NCBI RefSeq assembly: GCF_030409685.1
Contig: NZ_JAUFQJ010000003.1
Span: 1 to 64,000 of the forward strand
Length of the DNA stretch: 64,000 bases
From: Ferruginibacter paludis
Lineage (GTDB): Bacteria; Bacteroidota; Bacteroidia; Chitinophagales; Chitinophagaceae
Direction of reading: 5' to 3'
Part shown: one piece after another, positions 17,653 through 26,151 of the stretch
Position numbering within the stretch: the stretch's first letter is position 1
Layout: every line of letters starts with the position of its first letter
The notes under the pieces: model-generated
The model's database searches: none
What the model was told of the DNA's origin: nothing
What the model saw: only the letters and a program-made list of their open reading frames with translations
Program-made: the position numbers and the translations under genes

Positions 17653-18847
17653 TCCAGGTTACATTTTTATATTTTAAGATCAATTCCGTGGTAAGCAAAA
17701 GCATTAGCAGTATCAAACCAACAAGTGTTGACGTAAATGCAACACCCATTGTTTCAGATACAGAAGACACAGCCAGTGCCTGATTGATCTGCGTATTTGC
17801 CCGGACAATAGTATCAGCTTTACCAAGCGCTTCACTTAAGCCTCTTTTTGTTCCAATGAAGCCTAATGATGGAAGTGCGATTAATACCCATCTGTAGAGG
17901 ATCAGTGAATATTTTTCGACATTGGTTAAAGAAGGTTCTGACTTATTAATGTTTGTCAATGATGCTTTGTATTGAGCCGCTGCTGGGTTGCTGCGAATAA
18001 TCTTCATATTTTGAATCAGTAACAATAAGCCTATACAGAATACTATATACATAAAGAATTGCTCTGGCCCTTCAAGAACTGTAAACCAATTTTTCGCAGA
18101 ACTTACTTTTGGATCGTCATGAATGGAGACAAGCATTCGTTGGAAGTACTCACTTACTTGTCTGTATGATTCAACGGGTGTTATTCCTTTGCCGTCTGGG
18201 TCGCCAAGAGGGAGATTATCATATTTTTCTGCTATGCGTGAATTCAGAAAAAGAAGATTTACAATCTCCGATTGATCTGAGGCTTTTCCCCAAAGCCCTC
18301 CTAATTGTTTTGGGAAAAGAAAGGAAAGAAAATTTTCATGGTAATCGGGAAGTTTATCAATTGAAGACCCTACAGCATCGCCATAAACTTTAAAGGCATT
18401 CGGCCCTCCAGCTAGGCAAGCAGCAATAAGATTCTCTAGGTTATCTTTAAATTCTTGAGCCTGATTTTTACTTCCGACCATTTCCGATACCCTGATAAGA
18501 TGCTGAATGGTGGTGGTGGTCTGAAAAGTTTCCTTTTCGGCAATTATTGCCTGTTGCATTTGAGCGGAAACATTGTCTGTTGTAGTTTCCCAACTCAATA
18601 TTCCCATGTTTACAAACATCCGCCAGGGTAGTTTATCGTCGATTTTCCTATTGGCAGTATTATGATCTTTTGCAACAAAACGCTTAGAGCCGAAAGAAGG
18701 ATCGCGATTAAAAATTATTTCGGTAAATTTTGATTGTCTGATCTTGCTCTTAAGATTAAAGTAAGACAAAGAGATCAGGGTAAAGTGAACAAGTACACCC
18801 AATAAAAAACCGGCCATAACGATTTTTATAAAAACAGGAAGTTTCAT
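17642..18847 (-). CDS. MotA/TolQ/ExbB-like proton-channel protein with extra periplasmic domain
   Basis: 401 residues. Predicted membrane segments: 9-29, 264-283, 317-335 and 367-391. The last three match the ExbB/TolQ/MotA core: LPSLGFIGTKRGLSEAL aligns with the GLLGTVxGM signature and MGVAFTSTLVGLIL with the final channel helix and its Thr/Ser residues. Unlike ordinary ExbB, an extra N-terminal helix and a domain of about 230 residues (30-260, predicted outside) precede the core. It is the first gene of the six-gene operon. Role inferred: the stator ring of an ion-driven motor working with the two ExbD-like proteins downstream. Confidence 0.85.
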   Translation of the reverse strand: MKLPVFIKIVMAGFLLGVLVHFTLISLSYFNLKSKIRQSKFTEIIFNRDPSFGSKRFVAKDHNTANRKIDDKLPWRMFVNMGILSWETTTDNVSAQMQQAIIAEKETFQTTTTIQHLIRVSEMVGSKNQAQEFKDNLENLIAACLAGGPNAFKVYGDAVGSSIDKLPDYHENFLSFLFPKQLGGLWGKASDQSEIVNLLFLNSRIAEKYDNLPLGDPDGKGITPVESYRQVSEYFQRMLVSIHDDPKVSSAKNWFTVLEGPEQFFMYIVFCIGLLLLIQNMKIIRSNPAAAQYKASLTNINKSEPSLTNVEKYSLILYRWVLIALPSLGFIGTKRGLSEALGKADTIVRANTQINQALAVSSVSETMGVAFTSTLVGLILLMLLLTTELILKYKNVTWNES

Positions 18848-19780
18848 TTAATAGATTTAGGGATGTGTACGAAAACTTAAATTATCAAGCCAACTGTATG
18901 GTAATTTTCGGGGGGAACAAATTAGCTGGCGAACTATAAGAATTCAAAAGATAAAATAAATCGGTGGAATAAAAAAGAATAATTTTTTCACTAATTTTTT
19001 TGCGAATCGTAATTGCAGGGGATGCTGCTTGAATCCATCAGAGCACCAAACTAGGATTTAACTTTCGGTTTTTCCTAATGATAACTGATCATTTTGATAT
19101 CTGCAAGTGTGATATTTATGATTGTTTTTTCAAAATTGCTACTTTCTGTTCGTGAGTACCAAGAAAAAGAGTATGCTTACTAACAAATAGTATCAAGTAC
19201 TACAGAACATTTGCCTTAAAGAACTTGCTCGATATTTTTGTGTTTTTTGATTGGTTTCTTGAAGTTTTTCATCCTGAACCGAAAAAAATTGGGAAAACAG
19301 TGGGAGGTCAGTTGATTTCTAAAAGACGATGGAAAAGCAAGAAGAAATGGCTTTGTCAATGGTTAAATTATGAGAGGCTTTGCAATTGATTTTGTTTTCA
19401 TAGTTGCTTAAATATGGAATCTCAGAATTGATTTGCTTAGTTTTAACTTGGATGAGGGATGTGGATACTTGAAGGGTATTTATTCGGACATTTTACATTC
19501 TCACTTTTGAAAAAGATCATAAGGGAAGAACTTACGGTTAGAAAACTGAACCCGCCCTGTTCGCGTTAATTTGGTTAAAACCCGGACTGTAATGTTATTA
19601 CTAAATAGCAAATATTTAGATTGTTAATTAACAGTACTGAAGTTATGAAGCAGAAATGACTGTATAAGTTTGTTGTTAACTATAATTTTTATTAGAATGA
19701 TTTTAAAACTTAAAGCAGTTATCAATTATTCTGGTAACTTGTATTGTAATTTATTTATATTTAATTTTTAACCGTTTGTT
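18848..19780. other. AT-rich gene-poor stretch upstream of the operon
   Basis: About 930 bases without a convincing gene on either strand. A stop-free stretch of 77 codons on the plus strand (19156-19386, ending NYERLCN) has no ATG and no recognisable family; it may be a decayed gene. The promoter of the six-gene operon should lie near 18850-19050, but no exact TAnnTTTG box is seen on the minus strand there. Confidence 0.5.
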
Positions 19781-20212
19781 ATGATTAAGCCATTACTTAT
19801 TTTTTTCGCAATTCTGTCAATAAGTGTTCATTTTGTCACAGCGCAGAAATATACTCCTCTAGTCCCTTCAATGCGGCCTGCGGCTCCTGGAGCTACGACA
19901 AATGTACCTAACTATGGGGGATTATTAATAACCATCCAGAATGAAATTTTGCAATGGGCTAATAATAACTGTCAGGAATTGATTAATAAACAAGTTTCAG
20001 ATAATTTAGAAAAAGAGAGAAGTACGGTAAAGAAAATGACAACATATCTTGTCGTGGTAAATATTACTGACAAAATGAAGTGTGTGGTTGAGACTTTTAG
20101 AGCTTTGAAAACCAATGAAGATCCCTCAATAATTCATGATGACAAGACTAAATACCTAGTGTATACTCTTGATATTTACCCTTGGATTATTTATAAGAAT
20201 AAACGCTATTAG
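19781..20212 (+). CDS. Small secreted hypothetical protein on the island
   Basis: 143 residues with a clear signal peptide (MIKPLLIFFAILSISVHFV, cut after TA-Q near residue 21). The mature part has a Pro-rich start (SMRPAAPGATTNVPNY), a helical middle and a C-terminus ending in basic and aromatic residues. No family is recognised. It is transcribed away from the six-gene operon and is the last gene before the right island end; it may be a partner or immunity-type factor, but nothing in the sequence proves that. Confidence 0.65.
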   Translation: MIKPLLIFFAILSISVHFVTAQKYTPLVPSMRPAAPGATTNVPNYGGLLITIQNEILQWANNNCQELINKQVSDNLEKERSTVKKMTTYLVVVNITDKMKCVVETFRALKTNEDPSIIHDDKTKYLVYTLDIYPWIIYKNKRY

Positions 20213-20334
20213 AATAAATCAAAGTTATTGCTACTTAAGCTCATCCTAGGAGATTACACGTTTCAAGAATTTCCTTAATTAAATTTTCAATGTTGCTTAT
20301 CTTGTGGTCTAGCTTTGCAGCTAAAAGCAACAAT

Positions 20335-20359
20335 AATTTTTGGTGAGTGATTCGGTGAG
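20335..20359 (+). repeat. Right-end copy of the 25-nt island repeat
   Basis: It is identical to 6292-6316 except for one base and lies 64 nt inside the right att core. It is in the same orientation as the left copy. Confidence 0.6.
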
Positions 20360-20408
20360 CAGAAGTTTAAAACCGATCTAAAATATTGATTTTGTAAGTG
20401 ATATAGGT

Positions 20409-20433
20409 AGGGTTCGATTCCCTGCAGCTCCAC
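20409..20433 (+). other. tmRNA-3'-end-like attachment sequence at the right island end
   Basis: AGGGTTCGATTCCCT (20409-20423) forms a T-arm stem-loop with a canonical TTCGATT loop and runs directly into GCAGCTCCAC, which matches the acceptor strand of bacterial tmRNA. No tmRNA body lies upstream, so this is a fragment carried by the element (its attP arm), not an RNA gene. Confidence 0.6.
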
Positions 20434-20454
20434 ATTGCTTCTTAGCCCGGGCAA
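20434..20454 (-). repeat. Right half of the island-split dispersed repeat
   Basis: The stretch CTTCTTAGCCCGGGCAA and its left neighbours match the end of the repeat at 45483-45534. The last 26 positions through the att core agree in 22 of 26. Confidence 0.7.
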
Positions 20455-20463
20455 CTATTTTTT

Positions 20464-22206
20464 TTAATTCGCCAGTTTACTTTTTTTATATCCGTACAAC
20501 AGGTAAATCACCAGCCCGATTAACAACCAGCCAAGAAACCATGCCCAGTTATTTTTTGTCATACCAGTTAGTAAGTACAAACAGGTAATAAGGCCCATTA
20601 AGGGAATTAAAGAATATTTTTTTAAAAAGGTTACCACTGCCAGCGTTAAGGCGCTTAACCAAAAAATAATGAGGGTAATATTAGGTGTTGCCATGTCCAT
20701 AAAACTTTGTTTTCCCTGCGTATAATCTTCATTGCTGCCAAAGTCAAAATTAAACATGTCGGTAAAATAACTGGCCGACAACTGGTGCGCAAGGAAAAGG
20801 GAAGCAACTACAATCAATGGAAAAATATATTGTCCGTTAATATATGGAATGTGAAATTTGCCTGCTTCTTTTACTTTTCTAGGTATCAGCAATACACCGC
20901 CACAAACCAATACAAAGGCAAACAAAGTAGCGATACTGGTAAAGTCCAGCACAAATGTTTTATCTGTAAACAAGATGGGTAAGCCAACTACCAACCCGGT
21001 AACAATGGTAGCAAATGATGGGGTTTTATATTTTGGATGAATCCGCTGAAACACTGGCGGCATAAGACCATCGCGGCTCATGCTCATCCAGATGCGGGGT
21101 TGGCCCATTTGAAAAACCAGTAGCACGCTCGTCATGGCAACCACCGCGGCGATGGCTACAAAAAACTGCATCCACCCAACGTTGAGGTTTTGCTTTTCAA
21201 AAATAAATGCCAGCGGATCTCCTACTCCATCGAAATTTTTATAGTTTACAGCACCTGTTAAAACCAGTGTTAGTAAAATATAAACAACGGTGCAAATAAC
21301 CAGCGATAATATCATGCCCCTTGGCAAATCGCGTTGGGGATTTTTAGCTTCTTCCGCCAGTACGCTCACCGCGTCAAAACCAATATAAGCGAAGAACACA
21401 CCACTTACAGCAGCCATCACACCGCTAAATCCCCTGGGCATAAATGAATGCACACCTTCGTCATTGGGCGGTGTCCAGTTGGGTGTTAACCCATGGGAAA
21501 AAACCAGGTAGCCGCCAACAATAATCACCAGTGCTACCACAATCATTTTTAGTATCACCATCACATTGCTAAAATTGCGGCTTTCTTTTACTCCGCGGAA
21601 TACCAGTAAGGTGATGAGAATATTAATAATAAATGCAGGCAAATCAAAAATAATTTTTAAGCCGCCAATCACAGGCGCCGTTTTATATGCCTCCAACACG
21701 TCGGGATTAGTACTGCCTGCTGCCATGGCATGTTTTACTTCCATGTAACTCGTGCAGAGGTATTGCGGAATGTGCACGCCCATTTTTTCCATTAAAGAAG
21801 TAAAGTAATCGCTCCAGCTGTAGGCCACATAAATATTGCCGATGGAATATTCCATGATGAGCGCCCAGCCAATAATCCAGGCAAACAATTCACCGAAAGA
21901 AGCATATGCATAGGTATAGGCGCTGCCTGCAACAGGTATACGACTTGCGAATTCTGAATAACAGAATGCGGTAAAGGCACAGGCAATCGCCGTAATTATA
22001 AATAAGATTACCACCCCCGGCCCCCCATGAAAAACGGCCCCACCGAGACTACTGAAACTTCCTGCACCGAGAATGGCGGCTATGCCGAAAAAGGTAAGGT
22101 CCTTCATGGATAGTACGCGCTTTAAGCCATGCCCGCCATGGGGATCATCTCCGCCTTCGGCTAAAATGCTTTCAATCTTTTTTGTTCTGAATAAGGAGTT
22201 AGACAT
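20464..22206 (-). CDS. Amino acid permease (APC superfamily, cationic amino-acid transporter type)
   Basis: 580 residues with 12 or more predicted membrane segments, matching the longer CAT/YfnA-like branch of the APC family. The N-terminus carries HGLKRVLSMKDLTFFGIAAI followed by the signature GAGSFSSLGGAVFHGGPGV of TM1, then YSEFASRIPVAGSAYTYAY (TM2-3). It should import amino acids by proton or ion symport or antiport; the substrate cannot be read off. It is the first host gene to the right of the island and is intact; the insertion lies 3' of it. Confidence 0.92.
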   Translation of the reverse strand: MSNSLFRTKKIESILAEGGDDPHGGHGLKRVLSMKDLTFFGIAAILGAGSFSSLGGAVFHGGPGVVILFIITAIACAFTAFCYSEFASRIPVAGSAYTYAYASFGELFAWIIGWALIMEYSIGNIYVAYSWSDYFTSLMEKMGVHIPQYLCTSYMEVKHAMAAGSTNPDVLEAYKTAPVIGGLKIIFDLPAFIINILITLLVFRGVKESRNFSNVMVILKMIVVALVIIVGGYLVFSHGLTPNWTPPNDEGVHSFMPRGFSGVMAAVSGVFFAYIGFDAVSVLAEEAKNPQRDLPRGMILSLVICTVVYILLTLVLTGAVNYKNFDGVGDPLAFIFEKQNLNVGWMQFFVAIAAVVAMTSVLLVFQMGQPRIWMSMSRDGLMPPVFQRIHPKYKTPSFATIVTGLVVGLPILFTDKTFVLDFTSIATLFAFVLVCGGVLLIPRKVKEAGKFHIPYINGQYIFPLIVVASLFLAHQLSASYFTDMFNFDFGSNEDYTQGKQSFMDMATPNITLIIFWLSALTLAVVTFLKKYSLIPLMGLITCLYLLTGMTKNNWAWFLGWLLIGLVIYLLYGYKKSKLAN

Positions 22207-22327
22207 GTATATTTTGGTTTAACGACGTATTAGTCTCCAAAATAATTAATAAAACTGAAGTATGCGCTTTTTGATGCTTTTAAAAAGGAGGAAATAATCG
22301 CAGGGATATTTTGCAAGGCATACAGGA

Positions 22328-23293
22328 TTATGATTCCCGTTGTATTAAATAACCCGCCAAATCCATCAAAGGTTTTTTACGGCCGCTTGTTACGGCTGTA
22401 TCTTCCAGGTGTTGCAACGCGGTTTGCAGGTATCTGTCTTTTAATTTTTTTGCCCAATCATCTACTTTACAATCCCTGAATATTGTTGTTACCCGTTCCA
22501 CTTTATCCGGTGCGTTTTCCTGCATCAAACTTTGCAATACTGTTAGCTGTTCAGCCGATGCGTTTTCCATCACATATATTTGCAGAAAGGTTTTCTTGTT
22601 GCTTAGAATGTCGCCTCCAACCTGTTTGCCAAATTTTTCGGGATCCCCAAAAACATCCAGGTAATCATCTTGTACCTGGAAAGCAATACCCAGGTTTTTA
22701 CCAAACTCATACAGGTGTTGCTGGTTGCCTTCGCCGGCGCCACCTAATATAGCACCCAACTGCAGGCTAGCGGCCAGCAATACAGAAGTCTTCAACGTAA
22801 TCATGCCTACATATTCGTCAAGGCTTACCGTTGCTCTTTTTTCAAAGTCCATATCCAGCTGCTGCCCTTCGCAAACAGCCGCGGCTGTTTCATTAAACAG
22901 GTGCAGCACTTTTTGCAGGTTATTGACTTCAATTTTATTGAGGTATTCATAAGCCCGCACAAACATTACATCTCCCGCCAGCAACGCGGTTGATTCGCCG
23001 TATTTCTGGTGCACTGTTTCCATTCCCCGGCGCATGGGCGCCTTGTCCATAATATCATCGTGTATCAAACTAAAATTATGAAACAGTTCAATTGCGGTGG
23101 CGGCGTGGAATGCATCTGGAATAATCTCTGCAAACAATTCGTTGCCCATCAGTACACAAACCGGCCGTACTCTTTTCCCGCCCAGTTGCAAAATGTACTG
23201 CGCCGGATCGTACAGCGTGGTGGTATGCAATGGAAAATGCCGTGTATTAAATTTGTCTTCAAAAATTTTTGCCAGTTCTATAAAGGAGTGCAT
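22328..23293 (-). CDS. Polyprenyl synthetase (trans-isoprenyl diphosphate synthase)
   Basis: 321 residues. The first aspartate-rich motif is LIHDDIMD (Asp79, 80, 83) followed by RRG, and the second is QVQDDYLD (Asp209, 210, 213); GGKRVRP (38-44) and GKQVGGDI are the other family signatures. It condenses isopentenyl diphosphate with allylic diphosphates in the cytoplasm, supplying quinone or carotenoid side chains. An aromatic residue (Phe74) five positions before the first motif suggests a short-chain product, but chain length is not certain. Confidence 0.93.
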   Translation of the reverse strand: MHSFIELAKIFEDKFNTRHFPLHTTTLYDPAQYILQLGGKRVRPVCVLMGNELFAEIIPDAFHAATAIELFHNFSLIHDDIMDKAPMRRGMETVHQKYGESTALLAGDVMFVRAYEYLNKIEVNNLQKVLHLFNETAAAVCEGQQLDMDFEKRATVSLDEYVGMITLKTSVLLAASLQLGAILGGAGEGNQQHLYEFGKNLGIAFQVQDDYLDVFGDPEKFGKQVGGDILSNKKTFLQIYVMENASAEQLTVLQSLMQENAPDKVERVTTIFRDCKVDDWAKKLKDRYLQTALQHLEDTAVTSGRKKPLMDLAGYLIQRES

Positions 23294-23346
23294 AGGTGCT
23301 GTAATAAAAATTGCTGAAACATCTGTTCAGCAATTTACGTGTAAAA

Positions 23347-25350
23347 TTATTTCTTGTGTTTGGTCTGCTTTTTTGCTTTTGCAATATTCAGTTCGGTTTT
23401 TCCTTCGTCCTGCACCCAATGATAGTCCAGCTGGCGTTTTTCCAGGTTGGCCGCTACCACTTTTATTCTCACCGCGTCGCCCATCCTGAACTTCTTTCCC
23501 GTACGCATACCAACCAATGCATAATCAGCATCATCCAGCTTAAATTCATCAAATTCGTTCAGGTCTCTTACGGTAACCATACCCTCGCATTTATGCAAAA
23601 CCGTTTCTACAAAAAAGCCAAAACTGGCTACCCCGCTGATTATTCCGTCAAATTCATCTCCCAGGTAGTCCATCATAAATTCAACCTGCTTGTATTTATT
23701 GCTCGCTCTTTCTGCTTCCATCGCCTTACGCTCGCGGTCACTGCAGTGCTTGCATTTCTCCTCCATCTTTTTATCCGGCTTCACATTTTTATCAAGACAC
23801 TCCTGTAATATCCGGTGCACCATTACATCCGGGTAGCGGCGGATGGGCGAAGTAAAATGACAGTAATGCTCAAAGCCTAAACCGTAATGCCCAATATTTT
23901 TAGAAGTGTACACCGCCTTTGCCATTGTACGAATGCCCAATTGCTCCAGCACATGTTGCTCAGGTTTGCCACTTACATCTTTCAGTAAATTATTAAATGA
24001 TGCCGCCACGGCTGCATCATCATGTATGTTGAAGGTGTACCCGAATTTTTTTGCAAAGGCTGCAAACGGTTTTAATTTTTCATCATCCGGTGTGTCATGT
24101 ATCCTGTAGGGAAATGGTACCGGCTCCTGGTTAATTTTTATCCGGCTCACATATTCCGCGATGGTTCTGTTGGCCAGCAACATAAACTCTTCCACCAGTT
24201 TGTGTGCGTCTTTACTTTCTTTAATTACAATGCCAATTGGCTTACCCTTTTCATCCAGTTGAAACCGCACTTCCTGCGAGGAAAAATTAATGGCCCCGGC
24301 CTCAAACCTTTCCGCTCTAAACCCTTTTGCCAGTTTATCCAGCAATAAAATCGCTTTGTGGTTCAGCCCGTCTTTTGTTTCAATAATGGTCTGCACATCC
24401 TCGTAAGTGTACCGGTGATTGCTGTGGATGATTGTTCTGCCAATCCATTTGTGTTTAATTTCGCCACGGTTGGTAATTTGGAAGATTACAGAGAAGGTAT
24501 ATTTATCTTCATTGGGCCGCAACGAACACAATTCATTGCTTATTTTTTCCGGCAGCATCGGGTTTACCCTGTCTGGCAAATACACGCTGGTGGCTCGTTC
24601 GTACGCACTCTTATCCAGGATGCTATCAGGCTTTACAAAGTGGCTTACGTCTGCAATATGTACGCCTATTTCATAATTTCCGTTGTCTAAATTCCGGATA
24701 GAGATAGCATCATCAAAATCCTTCGCGTCAACCGGGTCGATCGTGAAAGTTAAAATATCCCTGTAATCCTTTCGCTTTTTTAATTCCTCTCTTGTAATAG
24801 TTTCTGATAATTTCATGGCATCATCCAGCACCGCTTTTTCAAATGCCAGCGGAAACCCGGCTTCAATTAAGATTTCTTTCATCGCCATATCGTTTACATC
24901 TTCCGACTTCAGGATGCTTACAACTTCACCTTCCGGTTTTTTATCCGATTTATCCCATTTCACTATTTTAGCCACTACCCTTTCTCCATCTGCGGCACCA
25001 TTTAATTTTTCAATAGGAATATAAAAATCAGGCATTGGCTTTTCTGTTGCTGCTTTAAAAAAGGCCACATTTTTATTCAAAGAAATATTCCCGATAAAGG
25101 TTGTCTGATTGCGTGTAACCACCTCCGTTACCTTGCCTTCTGTGCGCCGGCCACGTCCGCTGTCCGGGCTAATTTGTACTTTCACCATATCACCGTGAAA
25201 CCCACGCCCAATATCATTTGGCCTTACAACAATATCCTTGTCCATTCCTTCCACAATTACATAGGCCATTCCACTTCTCGAAATATCCAACTTGCCTTTA
25301 ACAGTGCTGGTTTGGGATGATTTCTTTTTTGTTGTTTTATCTTTACTCAT
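23347..25350 (-). CDS. rnr: Ribonuclease R
   Basis: 667 residues: N-terminal cold-shock/OB-type domains (GKLDISRSGMAYVIVEG, RPNDIGRGFHGDMV), a central RNB exonuclease domain with DPVDAKDFDDAISI and its metal-binding Asp residues, the CHFTSPIRRYPDVMVHR signature, an S1 RNA-binding domain (about 575-650, FDGIISGVASFGFFVET) and a Lys-rich tail. It degrades structured RNA 3' to 5'. It sits 53 nt upstream of the polyprenyl synthase gene on the same strand. One copy of the dispersed repeat (25411-25463) lies about 60 nt upstream of its start. Confidence 0.95.
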   Translation of the reverse strand: MSKDKTTKKKSSQTSTVKGKLDISRSGMAYVIVEGMDKDIVVRPNDIGRGFHGDMVKVQISPDSGRGRRTEGKVTEVVTRNQTTFIGNISLNKNVAFFKAATEKPMPDFYIPIEKLNGAADGERVVAKIVKWDKSDKKPEGEVVSILKSEDVNDMAMKEILIEAGFPLAFEKAVLDDAMKLSETITREELKKRKDYRDILTFTIDPVDAKDFDDAISIRNLDNGNYEIGVHIADVSHFVKPDSILDKSAYERATSVYLPDRVNPMLPEKISNELCSLRPNEDKYTFSVIFQITNRGEIKHKWIGRTIIHSNHRYTYEDVQTIIETKDGLNHKAILLLDKLAKGFRAERFEAGAINFSSQEVRFQLDEKGKPIGIVIKESKDAHKLVEEFMLLANRTIAEYVSRIKINQEPVPFPYRIHDTPDDEKLKPFAAFAKKFGYTFNIHDDAAVAASFNNLLKDVSGKPEQHVLEQLGIRTMAKAVYTSKNIGHYGLGFEHYCHFTSPIRRYPDVMVHRILQECLDKNVKPDKKMEEKCKHCSDRERKAMEAERASNKYKQVEFMMDYLGDEFDGIISGVASFGFFVETVLHKCEGMVTVRDLNEFDEFKLDDADYALVGMRTGKKFRMGDAVRIKVVAANLEKRQLDYHWVQDEGKTELNIAKAKKQTKHKK

Positions 25351-25816
25351 AAATATGTTGCTATTTCCGTTGCCTGAACCAAGCTGGAAAAAATGGTTTT
25401 CTTTTATTTTTTTGTCCGGGCATATTCAGCATTGGTCGACATCGTTGCGTCGCCCTCTTGTACCAGTTATCATTATTAAACTTTCATCTAAGCGTATCTT
25501 GCATTATTTGCCAGGCTGCTTTAATTTTAATGTCTTCATTCAAAAGTACACAATGCCCAAAGCTATAATCTTGCAAAGGTAATCAAACTATTGCTACGGG
25601 GAAAACCTTGCACAAAGCATGTAGCTCTGATGCAGGATGCAGCTATTGGTAAGTACGATTGGATAGCCATGACGTTGGCACAAAAATAAAATACCCAAAT
25701 AGTGTAACCGGTAAAACAAGGCATTCTCAAATCAAGTCAGCATTCAAAAAATTCTAAACGTCCACTGTAAAAAAATGCAACCATTATTTCACTAACTTTA
25801 TTTTAAACTTTTTAAC
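25351..25816. other. Intergenic region with a dispersed repeat copy
   Basis: 466 bases between the divergent rnr and 101-aa genes. It holds repeat copy A at 25411-25463; the rest is AT-rich with no gene or hairpin I can support. Confidence 0.6.
25411..25463 (+). repeat. Dispersed intergenic repeat, copy A
   Basis: It begins TTTGTCCGGG and ends GCGTCGCCCTCTTGTAC, with a 26-nt variable middle. It shares both ends and the spacing with the copies at 34848-34900 and 45483-45534 and with the island-split copy. Confidence 0.75.
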
Positions 25817-26122
25817 ATGGAAAATTACGACACAGTAACTGAAGCAGTAAACGGGCTAAAGGCCAAAGGATATACAATGGATTTTAATATTGAATTCGAT
25901 AAAATAATTTGCAAACAAAATAATTATTGTTTAAATCCAAACGAGTTTGAAATAACAGAAGTGTACCGTTTTGAAGGCGACACTGACCCGGGAGATGAAG
26001 AAGTGGTGTACGCCGTAGAATCGAAAGATGGCAAAATGAAAGGCGTATTTACAGGCGCTTACGGAATGTACGCTGATAGCATCAGCAATGAAATGATTCA
26101 AAAGTTATCCATGCACAGGTAA
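25817..26122 (+). CDS. Conserved hypothetical protein, 101 aa
   Basis: A small acidic cytoplasmic protein with no signal peptide. Motifs are YDTVTEAVNGLKAKGYTMDF, ITEVYRFEGDTDPGDEEVVY and KGVFTGAYGMYAD. Homologues in Bacteroidota databases often carry the name phosphoribosylpyrophosphate synthetase, but at 101 residues with no PRPP-binding loop this is not supported. It lies 29 nt upstream of the next hypothetical gene and is probably co-transcribed with it. Confidence 0.8.
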   Translation: MENYDTVTEAVNGLKAKGYTMDFNIEFDKIICKQNNYCLNPNEFEITEVYRFEGDTDPGDEEVVYAVESKDGKMKGVFTGAYGMYADSISNEMIQKLSMHR

Positions 26123-26151
26123 ATAATTTCTATAACAAAATTTGCTGCCCG

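Larger units (their letters stand above)
6186..20433. mobile_element. Genomic island flanked by 11-bp direct repeats
   Basis: The core TGCAGCTCCAC occurs at 6186-6196 and 20423-20433. Just inside the left copy are a terminator, integrase-type binding-site dyads and a truncated tyrosine-integrase gene. Just inside the right copy is a T-arm-like sequence (20409-20423) resembling a tmRNA or tRNA 3' end. Cargo is the six-gene motor-like operon and a secreted-protein gene; an IS21-family element sits in the integrase gene. With the integrase destroyed, the island should not move on its own. Boundaries are inferred from the repeats and from the host repeat that is rebuilt when the island is removed. 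Confidence 0.7.

Noticed and set aside
9278-18847. Calling the operon a Zorya defence system
   Set aside because: There is a MotA-like and MotB-like pair, but no ZorC/ZorD or other cytosolic nuclease or helicase and no OmpA-like domain. Only the motor principle is shared.
9278-18847. Calling the operon a TonB-ExbBD or Tol-Pal system
   Set aside because: No TonB, TolA, TolB or Pal homologue is encoded, and the ExbB-like protein has a different topology.
19156-19386. Small gene in the AT-rich region
   Set aside because: 77 open codons without ATG, no family likeness and a composition expected from AT-rich noncoding DNA; mentioned only as a possible decayed gene.
25817-26122. Phosphoribosylpyrophosphate synthetase
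   Set aside because: This name is attached to similar short proteins, but 101 residues without a PRPP loop cannot be that enzyme.
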